Below, piece after piece: positions 1 through 7,765 of a stretch of 64,000 nucleotides of DNA. Each line of letters begins with the position of its first letter. The stretch's first letter is position 1. Made by a program: the position numbers and the translations under genes. Below the pieces are notes generated by a model. It searched no databases and had not been told where the DNA came from. It was given only the letters and a program-made list of their open reading frames with translations. The stretch is from Algirhabdus cladophorae (GTDB lineage: Bacteria > Pseudomonadota > Alphaproteobacteria > Rhodobacterales > Rhodobacteraceae): the NCBI RefSeq assembly GCF_044772865.1, contig NZ_CP173029.1, positions 2,666,001 to 2,730,000 of the forward strand, read 5' to 3'.

Positions 1-408
1 CGGCTTGGCGTCGATCAGTAACTGATCGGCCACTTCGGAATAGATATCGATGGCAGCCAGATCGGTTACATCCGCCACGCCGACAGCCTTCATCACAGGC
101 AGGCCTGTGCGCGTTTTGACCTGCGCCACCCGCTCGGGGCTTTCGGAGCCATGTAGCTGGATTACATCCAACGGCACGGTAGCGGTCAGCGCATCAAGGT
201 CTGCATCGGTTGGGTTCACGACCAAGGCCACTTTAGCCACACCGATGGGTGCTTCAACGGCTAAAGCTGCCGCATCCGAAAGGCCAATATTGCGAGGGGA
301 TTTTTCAAAGAAGACAAACCCCACATAAGAGGCCCCGGCGGTTGCTGCGGCCTGCAAGGCATCGGGCGTTGTAATCCCGCAAATTTTGGTTCGAATGTTT
401 GATGTCAT
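1..408 (-). CDS. trpF: Phosphoribosylanthranilate isomerase, N-terminal part
   Basis: This is the third step of tryptophan synthesis, the isomerisation of phosphoribosylanthranilate to CdRP. About 136 residues are visible before the gene leaves the window. The start MTSNIRTKICGIT carries the family signature KICG(I/L)T near residue 8. It is followed by SYVGFVFFEKSPRNI, which matches the beta2 phosphate-binding region of TrpF, and by the DVIQLHG motif. The gene follows lapA by 24 bp on the same strand, in the ihfB-lapA-trpF order I know from other Rhodobacterales, so it probably belongs to the ihfB transcript. The C-terminus is outside the window. Confidence 0.93.
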   Translation of the reverse strand, partial: MTSNIRTKICGITTPDALQAAATAGASYVGFVFFEKSPRNIGLSDAAALAVEAPIGVAKVALVVNPTDADLDALTATVPLDVIQLHGSESPERVAQVKTRTGLPVMKAVGVADVTDLAAIDIYSEVADQLLIDAKP

Positions 409-432
409 ACGCGAGACTTAGCGCGCGTTTGG

Positions 433-777
433 CTAGTTCTCAAGCAGGGCAAGCACTTCATCTTTGCCTTCGTGCTTTTCACCTTTCAAACGGGTGACTT
501 CCCGTTCCAGCCTTGCCACTTGTTTAGTGGATTTGCTGGCCTGCGAGCGGTGTTTGTGTTCGCGCAGCCATTCCCAAACAAAGCCAAGCAAGACGCCAAT
601 TGCGATGCCAGCAAACATCACCACATAAAGCGGCACATCGATTGAGAACGAAATTCCAGCCAAGTCAGCCAGTTCCGCTGGCAACAGCTTTAACGTCACA
701 ACTTGGCGGTTCGCCAAAGCAATCACCACAAGGGCAACACCGATCACGCCCCATACCAAATACCGCAAATACCGCAT
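433..777 (-). CDS. lapA: LapA-domain (DUF1049) small inner-membrane protein
   Basis: A 114-residue protein with two membrane segments, about residues 5-22 and 47-67. A basic, predicted coiled-coil tail (about 75-112) follows and faces the cytoplasm. This is the usual LapA/DUF1049 architecture; in E. coli LapA helps control LPS assembly and LpxC turnover. It lies 3 bp after the ihfB stop, so the two are almost certainly co-transcribed. Assignment rests on topology and on its place between ihfB and trpF. A direct role in LPS control is known only for enterobacterial homologues and is inferred here. Confidence 0.8.
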   Translation of the reverse strand: MRYLRYLVWGVIGVALVVIALANRQVVTLKLLPAELADLAGISFSIDVPLYVVMFAGIAIGVLLGFVWEWLREHKHRSQASKSTKQVARLEREVTRLKGEKHEGKDEVLALLEN

Positions 778-780
778 ATT

Positions 781-1065
781 TTATTCCGCTCCGTTCAAAC
801 GATCCCGCAAAAGTTTCCCAGTCTTAAAGAACGGCACGTGTTTCTCGTCAACGCTGACTGCCTCGCCAGTGCGCGGATTGCGGCCTGTGCGTGCATCACG
901 CTTTTTCACCGAAAACGCGCCAAAACCACGCAGTTCAACACGGTCGCCTTCAGACATTGCGTTGGTAATCTCGTCAAAGATCGTGTTGACGATTTTTTCA
1001 ACGTCTCTTTGGTAGAGATGCGGGTTTTCGTCGGCGATCTTTTGGATCAGTTCAGATCTGATCAT
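781..1065 (-). CDS. ihfB: Integration host factor subunit beta
   Basis: A 94-residue DNA-bending protein that pairs with IHF-alpha to fold DNA at promoters, origins and recombination sites. The sequence begins MIRSELIQKIA and contains GDRVELRGFGAFSVKKR and the arm region GRNPRTGE, typical of the HU/IHF family with the proline that intercalates into DNA. An open frame extends 11 codons upstream, but the ATG at 1065 gives the normal family length and N-terminus. The upstream sequence GGGGGATAGAGACC supplies a ribosome-binding site. In many Rhodobacterales ihfB directly follows rpsA; here about 4.9 kb of other genes lies between them. Confidence 0.95.
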   Translation of the reverse strand: MIRSELIQKIADENPHLYQRDVEKIVNTIFDEITNAMSEGDRVELRGFGAFSVKKRDARTGRNPRTGEAVSVDEKHVPFFKTGKLLRDRLNGAE

Positions 1066-1232
1066 GGTCTCTATCCCCCAGGACTGAGTTTTTGTCATAC
1101 CACTATGGCTGCGGCTTTTTTACGTTCTTGCACTATAGCCGGATTTTGAAGGGTGGAAACATATAGCTTAAATCTGGCACCGCCTTTTTGGACGCTTTTT
1201 TCATAAACACGCAGTTTGCGCGCGAATCTGTC

Positions 1233-1270
1233 AAGTGTGACTGACACTTAGGCAACTCAGAGAGGTTGCC
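1233..1270. repeat. Two adjacent inverted repeats between Kef-type gene and ihfB
   Basis: The 286-bp gap between the antiporter stop and the ihfB start holds AAGTGT-gactg-ACACTT (1233-1249), followed at once by GGCAAC-8 nt-GTTGCC (1251-1270). Either could be a weak transcript end for the antiporter or an operator for ihfB. Neither is followed by a convincing T-run. A TTGACA hexamer for minus-strand transcription overlaps this area, but I see no good -10 at normal spacing. I find nothing else in the gap. Confidence 0.3.
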
Positions 1271-1351
1271 CCTAGGCCCAAAGCATCCAAAGCAACTGCG
1301 AATCGGCGCGGCTCGCTTGCCCTATAGCGCGGCCTCATAAGCGCAGATTTT

Positions 1352-3241
1352 CTACTTTTTCGGCTCGGCCATAATGGCTTTCATCCGCTTTTCCAGTTTT
1401 TCGTTCCAATCGCCAAGTACGGCATTGACCGCGTCAAGGTAGGCTTGGTTCTCCAACGTCGGGACAGCTGGATCATGGTGTTCAGCGGCCACGAACATGC
1501 TTTCTGCATCCATTTCAGAAAAGGTCGCAACCATACGCGTTGCCTGATCACGCGAATAGCCCAAAGCCTCGATCGCGGAACGTCCCATGCGCAACGAGCT
1601 GTCATATGTGTCGCGAATGATGTCCCGGCATCCGGCATGCCACAGGTCATAGACATGCACCCGGTCAACGGCGCGGGCCATGATATGCACATCGGGGTGG
1701 TGTTTGCTGACATATTTCACAAGTTCGGTGATCTGGTCTTTGTCATCGATGGCAATCACCAGCAGTTTCGCATCGCCTATTCCCGCCGCATGCAACAGAT
1801 CAGGTCGGGTTGCATCGCCATAATAGGCCTGCACGTTGAACCGTTTGAGCATTTCAAGCTGTTTGGAACTAAAGTCGATCACTGTCGGGCTGAGCCCCGC
1901 ACCACGCAAGACACGCGCCACAATGCCGCCAACCCGGCCATGACCTGCGATGATGATATCGCTATGCTCTTCGATGGTATCCATCTCGCGTTCTTCGGCG
2001 GCGGAAAAGCGTGGGGCGATAACCTTGTCATACAGGATGAACAGCGCCGGTGTCAGCAGCATCGACAGCGCCACAATCAACAGCAATTGGTCCGCCAACT
2101 CGCCCGGAATAACGGCGTTGCTTACAGTAAAAGACAGTAGCACAAAGCCAAACTCGCCTGCTTGCGCGAGGCCCAGCGCAAACAGCCACCTGTCCATGCC
2201 TTGGATCTTGAAGATGATCGCGAGGATATAGAGAACTGCCGCCTTTAGGGCCATCAGCCCGATGGTCAGGCCAACGATTGCACCCAAATTATCCAGCAGG
2301 AGGCTGAAATTGATCCCTGCCCCCACGGTCATAAAGAACAGGCCCAAAAGCAGCCCCTTAAAGGGGTCGATATCACTTTCCAATTCGTGTCTGTATTCGC
2401 TGTTTGCCAGCACGACACCGGCAAGGAAGGTGCCCAAAGCAGGCGACAGGCCCACAAGGCTCATCAAAAGGGCAATCCCGATCACCATCATCAGGGCTGT
2501 GGCAACAAATAGCTCGCGCAGATTTGCGGCGGCAATAAAGCGGAAGATCGGACCTGTTAACATCGAGCCTGCGAGGATCACAAAGGCCACCGCCCCGAGG
2601 GTGACAAGGGCCACGCCCCATCCGGGCAAACCATCCACCAAACTGAGTGAAGCACCGTGATCACCACCATGGTCGTCCCCGTGATCGCTGGCATGATCTG
2701 CCGTATGGGACAGGGCATCCACCAATTCGGGCATTGCCAGCAGCGGCACAAGGGCCAGCATCGGGATCACTGCGATGTCTTGGAACAACAGCACGGAAAA
2801 GCTGGATTGCCCTCCGTCACTTTTCATCAGGCCCTTTTCCCCCAATGTTTGCAACACGATAGCGGTCGAGGACAGGGCCATGACAAGACCAATGGCCAGC
2901 GCAATCGTCCATGGTTGCCCCAGCGCCATGGCCACGGCCATCACCGCCACAGTGGTGAGCCCCACTTGACCACCGCCAAGTCCCAAGAGCCGCGCGCGCA
3001 TGGACCATAGCATTTTGGGTTCTAGTTCGAGTCCTACAAGAAACAGCATCATCACCACGCCAAATTCGGCAAAATGCTGAATCGAGACCACGTCGACACT
3101 GAGGATCGCCAAAATCGGGCTGATTACGATCCCTGCGATCAAATAGCCAAGGACGGACCCAAGCCCAAGCCGCGAGGCAATTGGCACAGCGATCACACCA
3201 GCGATGAGGAAAATGAAAGCGAGAAGCAGGAAATCTGTCAT
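1352..3241 (-). CDS. Kef-type (CPA2) monovalent cation:proton antiporter with RCK domain
   Basis: A 629-residue inner-membrane antiporter. The N-terminal two-thirds is a run of about 12 hydrophobic helices, including SRLGLGSVLGYLIAG and FQDIAVIPMLALVP, both typical of the CPA2 Na+/H+ exchanger fold. The C-terminal part contains IIAGHGRVGGIVARVL, the Rossmann glycine motif of a TrkA-N/RCK domain that senses NAD(H) or glutathione adducts in KefB/KefC. Potassium or sodium efflux is the likely role. Unusually, a loop at about residues 188-212 is rich in His and Asp (DHASDHGDDHGGDHG). I start at the ATG at 3241 because it gives the family N-terminus MTDFLLLAFIFL; the upstream in-frame stretch looks non-coding. 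Confidence 0.9.
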   Translation of the reverse strand: MTDFLLLAFIFLIAGVIAVPIASRLGLGSVLGYLIAGIVISPILAILSVDVVSIQHFAEFGVVMMLFLVGLELEPKMLWSMRARLLGLGGGQVGLTTVAVMAVAMALGQPWTIALAIGLVMALSSTAIVLQTLGEKGLMKSDGGQSSFSVLLFQDIAVIPMLALVPLLAMPELVDALSHTADHASDHGDDHGGDHGASLSLVDGLPGWGVALVTLGAVAFVILAGSMLTGPIFRFIAAANLRELFVATALMMVIGIALLMSLVGLSPALGTFLAGVVLANSEYRHELESDIDPFKGLLLGLFFMTVGAGINFSLLLDNLGAIVGLTIGLMALKAAVLYILAIIFKIQGMDRWLFALGLAQAGEFGFVLLSFTVSNAVIPGELADQLLLIVALSMLLTPALFILYDKVIAPRFSAAEEREMDTIEEHSDIIIAGHGRVGGIVARVLRGAGLSPTVIDFSSKQLEMLKRFNVQAYYGDATRPDLLHAAGIGDAKLLVIAIDDKDQITELVKYVSKHHPDVHIMARAVDRVHVYDLWHAGCRDIIRDTYDSSLRMGRSAIEALGYSRDQATRMVATFSEMDAESMFVAAEHHDPAVPTLENQAYLDAVNAVLGDWNEKLEKRMKAIMAEPKK

Positions 3242-3310
3242 GGAAGGCACCCAATCGAAGTGAAAAATCCGTTGGTTTACGGTTTCACATGGGCAAAGGT
3301 AATGTAAATA

Positions 3311-3347
3311 CCCCCGCCGCATCCAGGACTGGCGCGGCGGGGGTTTT
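3311..3347. terminator. Intrinsic terminator after the RNA ligase gene
   Basis: A perfect 10-bp stem (CCCCCGCCGC at 3311-3320 with GCGGCGGGGG at 3334-3343) and a 13-nt loop. TTTT follows on the plus strand, and on the minus strand the stem is followed by TATTT. It lies just past the RNA ligase stop (3350) and about 70 bp before the antiporter start, so it should end the RNA ligase transcript and leaves room for a separate antiporter promoter. Confidence 0.75.
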
Positions 3348-3349
3348 GT

Positions 3350-4465
3350 CTATTCGGCGGCTTGCGGTTGAACCCACGTCATTCCGATCAAAGGTCTGAT
3401 GGCGTCAACCTTGCTGTCCGAACCGCTGGCCCGGTCCACCATTTCCATCAGGCTTTTGAAAATGGGCGTACCATCCAAAGCCCTGAACGCCACAGATTGC
3501 AGCTTTGGATCCAACTCAGACTTTGCCTTGATCGCAAAGTCCTTTCGCGGCAGATCGGCGTGGTCGGCGACAAAGGTGGCCAAATCCGCTTCGATTCTGG
3601 TCAAAGCGCGCAAAACCTGTCCTTGATAGCCCAAAACCGTGATCGCGTCCTCGGGACCAAGCAATGGGATCACATCGTCCACAGCCTCTTGCGCAACCCA
3701 AGCCAGTACGTTCTTTTCATAGGCCAGCCCTGATATAGCTTTGTGCCGAAGGGCGTAGGCATCTGCCTTGAGTTTCAACCGGTGGCCGTTTTCAAAGGCA
3801 ACCACATAGCCTTCTACCTCTTCCAACGCCCGCGCTTTGGCCCAGAATGCGGCCACGTCAGTGACAGCCTCGAAAGTTTGCGCGACAGGTACGCCGTAGG
3901 ATTTAGCAAGTTCTGCCATCTGATCATGGGCCATATATGCGCCGGTTCTGATGTGCCGCACAGCCAGTAAGGTCAGAGCTGTGTCCGGATAGGCCACGAC
4001 GATCCTGTTGTCTGGCGAGGTGAACTCGAACACCGGCGTATGGCCATCGGCGATCATCTCACGGCACAGCGCTTTGACCCCGCCGCTTGCATGGGCGAAG
4101 GCCAGTTTGGCCTGATCCGTGATCCCCATCCGCGTCATGAACAACAATTCGCCTTTGACCATAGCCGGATGGATCATCGACCCGTCCAGCTTGTCATAGA
4201 CCACATGGGCACTGTCCCATGGCTCATCCTGCGCAGGCCGCTTTTCCCCAAGGTTAAAGAACTTGTGGAACGGCCGCGCGATCAGGCTGCCATCGGGCGC
4301 AAACTTTAACCCCCGACATTCGCGCGCGATGTCTGATTGAAACGTCTCATCCACAGTGAACACATAGTTGATGACACTATAGCCATCATGGACCGAGTGA
4401 ATGATCCCAGTGTCAGGGGTGATATACGGAAGAACGTCTTCCAATGTTTCTATGATCAGTTCCAT
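3350..4465 (-). CDS. T4 Rnl1-family RNA ligase
   Basis: A 371-residue ATP-dependent RNA ligase, close in length to T4 RNA ligase 1 (374 residues). All nucleotidyltransferase motifs are visible: motif I KLDGS at 92-96 (K92 would be the AMP-accepting lysine), ECRGLKF at 49-55 as in T4 Rnl1, motif III/IIIa FEFTSPDNRIV at 146-156, motif IV EGYVV at 218-222 and motif V KLKADAY at 231-237. The family seals broken RNA, classically tRNAs cut at the anticodon loop. No polynucleotide kinase/phosphatase partner is adjacent, so its substrate is unknown. The start at 4465 follows GGAGACCCC. A terminator sits 17 nt upstream, so expression probably depends on read-through from the small ORF unit. Confidence 0.88.
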   Translation of the reverse strand: MELIIETLEDVLPYITPDTGIIHSVHDGYSVINYVFTVDETFQSDIARECRGLKFAPDGSLIARPFHKFFNLGEKRPAQDEPWDSAHVVYDKLDGSMIHPAMVKGELLFMTRMGITDQAKLAFAHASGGVKALCREMIADGHTPVFEFTSPDNRIVVAYPDTALTLLAVRHIRTGAYMAHDQMAELAKSYGVPVAQTFEAVTDVAAFWAKARALEEVEGYVVAFENGHRLKLKADAYALRHKAISGLAYEKNVLAWVAQEAVDDVIPLLGPEDAITVLGYQGQVLRALTRIEADLATFVADHADLPRKDFAIKAKSELDPKLQSVAFRALDGTPIFKSLMEMVDRASGSDSKVDAIRPLIGMTWVQPQAAE

Positions 4466-4482
4466 TTGGGGTCTCCAAAACC

Positions 4483-4511
4483 AAAAAAGCCGCCTCGGGG
4501 TGAGACGGCTT
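4483..4511 (-). terminator. Intrinsic terminator or attenuator upstream of RNA ligase
   Basis: On the minus strand AAGCCGTCTC-ACCCC-GAGGCGGCTT forms a 10-bp stem with one G-U pair, followed by a T6 run. It ends 17 nt before the RNA ligase ATG and begins 26 nt after the stop of the 32-codon ORF. There is no space for a promoter between the T-run and the ligase start, so the hairpin is placed like an attenuator. Confidence 0.75.
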
Positions 4512-4537
4512 GGAATAAAGTGAATGAATTTAGGGGT

Positions 4538-4636
4538 TTAAGGGGTCCCAATCTCCACTAACAAGCCGTCACAAAGCACTGCGCCGCGTTCGTACGCGTG
4601 CAGATCATTGACTGAGGCTTGCTTAAACAGTGTCAT
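4538..4636 (-). CDS. 32-residue small ORF upstream of RNA ligase
   Basis: An ATG at 4636 opens a frame of 32 codons ending TAA (MTLFKQASVNDLHAYERGAV then LCDGLLVEIGTP). It is preceded by CTCGGAGACCCGAAAA, a ribosome-binding sequence almost identical to that of the RNA ligase (GGAGACCCCAAATG). A terminator follows the stop. I recognise no family, no membrane segment and no run of a single regulatory amino acid. It could be a leader peptide that controls read-through into the ligase, a small protein in its own right, or chance. The matching start-site context and independent promoter/terminator signals are the only support. Confidence 0.4.
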   Translation of the reverse strand: MTLFKQASVNDLHAYERGAVLCDGLLVEIGTP

Positions 4637-4655
4637 TTTTCGGGTCTCCGAGGTC

Positions 4656-4685
4656 TGACTACTGGCAAGTCGGGCCGTCGGTCAA
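4656..4685 (-). promoter_or_regulatory. Possible promoter for the small ORF / RNA ligase unit
   Basis: On the minus strand TTGACC (4680-4685) and TAGTCA (4656-4661) are separated by 18 bp. The element lies just past the end of the XpaC-like gene and about 20 bp before the small ORF start. The -10 match is weak, so this is a tentative call. Confidence 0.3.
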
Positions 4686-4716
4686 CGGAAATTTTGAGTT
4701 TTGCAAAGTGCTGTGC

Positions 4717-5601
4717 TTAAGCCACATGAGCCCTACGAGCTAAATATCCGTCGAGAACCTTCATTTCGACATCCAGTTTTTCACGCCCGGCCAAGGCATA
4801 TTCACGCGCTTTACCGTCGTAAACGCTGGTTAACTTGCTAAGGAGTGCGGCAAAGTCTTCCCGCGCAGAGGCATCGTGAGATCCACTGTAGACGCCAGCA
4901 AACCGTTCGGCGGCATCGCCCACTGCAGTCAAATAGACGCCAGTGTATTTGCGCATGCTTGCGGCCCGTTCCGGGTCGAAAACGATGGCTTCTAAGAGGC
5001 GGTTCACTGCAGTCGCAAAAGCTGTGGCCTTGGAAACAATCACAGGCGCATCAAGGCCCCTAAGGGCAAAGTCTATCCGCGCAAGTTCCGTGCTGATTTG
5101 CCCAGACAATTCATCAAGTTTATGCGCGTCGCGCGCCTCTTGGGAGGCGTGAGTTTTATCGTATCTCGGATCCAGCCCAAAGCAAACAACAGACAGGGAA
5201 CTCATCACAAGAAGGACCAAAATGGCTTGCAAAAAGTCGCCACCTTGGAACACTGTTAATGCCGCAGAGGCCAGTCCCAGTATGGCGCCGCCAAGGGACT
5301 TTAGGGGCAAACGCGGTGCTTTGGCGGTCATTGCCTCGTCAAAACGCGCCTGTTGGTTGAGCCCTGCGGAAATTGCAAAGATACCGAGACCAAAGACTGC
5401 GGTAATCCCTCCATATCCCATAATATTCTGGGCACTGGGATCGAGGATTGCTTTGAAGACAAGCGGTAAAAGGGCAAGTGCCAATAGGGTCACACTCCCT
5501 GCATTGCGCGGAAAACTACGCGTAGTTTTAGGTTGCTGATGCGCCTTTTTGGCGGTGTCTAACCGTTCTTCTTTTTGCCGAATGCGTTCGATTGGGGTCA
5601 T
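4717..5601 (-). CDS. XpaC-like (5-bromo-4-chloroindolyl phosphate hydrolysis family) membrane protein
   Basis: A 294-residue protein with a short basic N-terminal tail and four hydrophobic stretches between about residues 38 and 145. The largely helical cytoplasmic C-terminus (about 150-290) has RYDKTHASQEARDAHKLDEL and LDVEMKVLDGYL-type heptads. This layout and C-terminal helical region fit the XpaC family, usually encoded beside the tellurite-resistance protein TelA. No telA is in the window. The partner upstream is a 68-residue membrane protein ending 9 bp before this start. Function is not established for the family beyond the name; the assignment is moderate. Confidence 0.6.
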   Translation of the reverse strand: MTPIERIRQKEERLDTAKKAHQQPKTTRSFPRNAGSVTLLALALLPLVFKAILDPSAQNIMGYGGITAVFGLGIFAISAGLNQQARFDEAMTAKAPRLPLKSLGGAILGLASAALTVFQGGDFLQAILVLLVMSSLSVVCFGLDPRYDKTHASQEARDAHKLDELSGQISTELARIDFALRGLDAPVIVSKATAFATAVNRLLEAIVFDPERAASMRKYTGVYLTAVGDAAERFAGVYSGSHDASAREDFAALLSKLTSVYDGKAREYALAGREKLDVEMKVLDGYLARRAHVA

Positions 5602-5610
5602 CTAAGCCTC

Positions 5611-5817
5611 TTAAAACAAAGTAAGTTTGATCAAGATGCCGAGTAATCCAACATAGGCCAGCATAGGGAAAACCCTTTCCTGAATACCCTCGGAACTGGT
5701 GCTGGCCTCAGCTACCCAACGCAGTGCGGGGGCAATCCCCGTCACACTTTTCAGACCCATGCGATAAACCATTCGCAGCAGGAACAAGACCAAAGCAAGA
5801 TAAATAAACCAAATCAT
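5611..5817 (-). CDS. 68-residue membrane protein of unknown function
   Basis: Start at the ATG at 5817 (MIWFIYLALVLFLL). A longer in-frame extension to 5916 would run through the rpsA terminator and is rejected. The protein has a hydrophobic segment at residues 1-17 and another at about 51-67 (FPMLAYVGLLGILIKLTLF), joined by a polar linker. It lies 9 bp before the XpaC-like gene on the same strand, so the two probably form one transcript and may act together in the membrane. I recognise no family. Confidence 0.55.
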   Translation of the reverse strand: MIWFIYLALVLFLLRMVYRMGLKSVTGIAPALRWVAEASTSSEGIQERVFPMLAYVGLLGILIKLTLF

Positions 5818-5902
5818 GTCCACAGCGTGGCTGAGTATTGTGGCGCTCGTTTGTCCGGAGCTTGCCGATTTTTGGGATATCAAGGTGGCCCTGTCGTTCA
5901 AC

Positions 5903-5937
5903 AAAGAAGGCCCCACCGGTATGGCGGGGCCTTCTTT
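5903..5937 (-). terminator. Intrinsic terminator of rpsA
   Basis: A perfect 12-bp stem AAAGAAGGCCCC / GGGGCCTTCTTT with an 11-nt loop (5915-5925), about 30 bp after the rpsA stop. The outer A/T arms provide the U-rich tail in either direction. It separates rpsA from the 68-residue membrane protein gene. Confidence 0.85.
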
Positions 5938-5966
5938 GGATTTCTAAGTGCCCGAAGGCTGCGCGA

Positions 5967-7643
5967 TTACTCGTCGCCCTTCAGAGCTGCACCGAGGATA
6001 TCGCCCAAGGATGCGCCGCTGTCGGAGGAACCGTACTGTTCCACGGCTTCTTTTTCTTCTGCGATTTCGCGGGCTTTGACGGAAACACCCAAGCGACGCG
6101 TTTTGGCGTCCACGTTGGTGACGCGTACGTCCACTTTGTCGCCGACGCCGAAACGCTCGGGGCGCTGTTCGGCACGGTCACGGCTGAGGTCGGAACGACG
6201 GATGAAAGATTTCATGCCTTCGTATTCAACTTCAACGCCGCCATCTTCGATTGAGGTTACTTCAACAGTGATGATCGAACCGCGCTTCACGCCGCCAACC
6301 GCTTCTGCGAATTTGTCGCCGCCCAAGGCTTTGACAGACAGGCTGATGCGCTCTTTGTCGGTGTCCACTTCGGTGACAACGGCTTGCACCATGTCGCCTT
6401 TGCGGTAATCGCCGATCACATCTTCGCCGCGGCCTTCCCATGTCAGGTCGGACAGGTGAACCATGCCGTCGATGTCGCCATCCAGACCAATGAACAGACC
6501 GAATTCAGTGATGTTTTTAACCTCACCTTCAACTTCTGTGCCCACTGGGAACTGCTCTGCAAAGACTTCCCATGGATTGCGCTGTGTCTGTTTCAGACCC
6601 AAGGAAACGCGGCGCTTGGTGCCGTCGATTTCCAGAACCATGACTTCGACTTCTTGAGAGGTCGACACGATTTTGCCCGGGTGAACGTTCTTCTTGGTCC
6701 AAGACATTTCAGAAACGTGCACCAGACCTTCAACACCTGGTTCCAGCTCAACAAATGCACCGTAGTCGGTGATGTTGGTCACGCGGCCCATGTGGACCGA
6801 TTCCAATGTGTACTTGGCGGCAACAGCATCCCATGGATCTTCTTGCAACTGTTTCATGCCCAAGGAGATACGGTGGGTTTCTTTGTTGATTTTGATGACC
6901 TGAACTTTGATCGTCTCACCGATTGTGAGGATCTCTGTTGGGTGGTTCACACGGCGCCATGCCATGTCAGTGACGTGCAACAGCCCGTCAACACCGCCCA
7001 GATCAACGAAGGCACCGTATTCAGTGATGTTCTTAACAACACCGTCAACTGTTTCGCCTTCGGCCAGATTGCCAATAACTTCGGCACGCTGTTCGGCACG
7101 TGATTCTTCGAGGATCGCACGGCGCGATACAACGATGTTGCCCCGACGACGGTCCATTTTCAGAATTTGGAACGGCTGCTTCATGTTCATCAGCGGGCCT
7201 GCGTCGCGCACGGGACGTACGTCAACTTGCGACCCTGGAAGGAACGCAACTGCGCCGCCCAGATCGACTGTAAAGCCGCCTTTGACGCGACCAAAGATGG
7301 CGCCTTCGACGCGCTCTTCGTCTGCGTATGCTTTTTCGAGGCGATCCCAAGCTTCTTCGCGGCGGGCCATTTCGCGGGAAATGACAGCTTCGCCACGGGA
7401 GTTTTCCGCAGCGCGCAAGAAGACTTCTACTTCGTCTCCTACAGCGATTTCAGGGGCTTCGCCTGGATTTGCGAATTCTTTGATGTCAACGCGGCCTTCC
7501 ATTTTGTAGCCTACGTCGATGATGGCTTGGCCCGCTTCGATTGCGATGACTTTGCCTTTGACAACAGAACCCTCTTCGGGTGTGTCGATTTCGAAGCTTT
7601 CTTGCAGGAGGGCTTCGAATTCCTCCATGGTTACGTTAGCCAT
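5967..7643 (-). CDS. rpsA: 30S ribosomal protein S1
   Basis: A 558-residue protein, the normal length for S1 (557 in E. coli). It binds mRNA and delivers it to the 30S subunit. Successive S1 (OB-fold) repeats are visible, for example GDEVEVFLRAAENSRGE, GGVDGLLHVTDMAWRRVNHP, PGVEGLVHVSEMSWTKKNVHP and GDIDGMVHLSDLTWEGRGED, six in all. The C-terminus is acidic. The start MANVTMEEFEALL is preceded by TTAGGATAAAC. A terminator-like hairpin lies about 100 bp upstream, in the 5' leader. In relatives cmk normally sits directly upstream and ihfB directly downstream; both links are broken here. Confidence 0.97.
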   Translation of the reverse strand: MANVTMEEFEALLQESFEIDTPEEGSVVKGKVIAIEAGQAIIDVGYKMEGRVDIKEFANPGEAPEIAVGDEVEVFLRAAENSRGEAVISREMARREEAWDRLEKAYADEERVEGAIFGRVKGGFTVDLGGAVAFLPGSQVDVRPVRDAGPLMNMKQPFQILKMDRRRGNIVVSRRAILEESRAEQRAEVIGNLAEGETVDGVVKNITEYGAFVDLGGVDGLLHVTDMAWRRVNHPTEILTIGETIKVQVIKINKETHRISLGMKQLQEDPWDAVAAKYTLESVHMGRVTNITDYGAFVELEPGVEGLVHVSEMSWTKKNVHPGKIVSTSQEVEVMVLEIDGTKRRVSLGLKQTQRNPWEVFAEQFPVGTEVEGEVKNITEFGLFIGLDGDIDGMVHLSDLTWEGRGEDVIGDYRKGDMVQAVVTEVDTDKERISLSVKALGGDKFAEAVGGVKRGSIITVEVTSIEDGGVEVEYEGMKSFIRRSDLSRDRAEQRPERFGVGDKVDVRVTNVDAKTRRLGVSVKAREIAEEKEAVEQYGSSDSGASLGDILGAALKGDE

Positions 7644-7735
7644 GTGGCGTGTTTATCCTAACTAGTGTTTGTTTCTGGCCGTGCGGTTGTCTCCGCCGGT
7701 CTTTGGGTTGCATTGGTTTTCACGGGCCGTTTTGT

Positions 7736-7765
7736 AAAACAAAGAGGGCCGGAATTTCCGACCCT
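7736..7765 (-). terminator. Terminator-like hairpin in the region upstream of rpsA
   Basis: Minus-strand AGGGTCGGA-AAT-TCCGGCCCT forms a 9-bp stem containing one U-G pair, followed by CTTTGTTTT. The pairing works in minus-strand RNA but would contain a C-A mismatch on the plus strand, so it is directional. It ends about 95 bp before the rpsA start. It may be a leader attenuator of rpsA or a relic of an ancestral cmk terminator. Confidence 0.5.

Noticed and set aside
1190..1238. TTGACA hexamer upstream of ihfB as a promoter
   Set aside because: No acceptable -10 hexamer at 16-18 bp spacing, so not listed as a promoter.
5818..5916. Upstream extension of the 68-residue membrane protein
   Set aside because: It would translate through the rpsA terminator; the ATG at 5817 begins exactly at the hydrophobic segment.
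6384..7103. A 239-codon open frame antisense to rpsA
   Set aside because: It lies wholly within the S1 repeats, has no ribosome site, and its length comes from the GC-rich codon use of the opposite strand.
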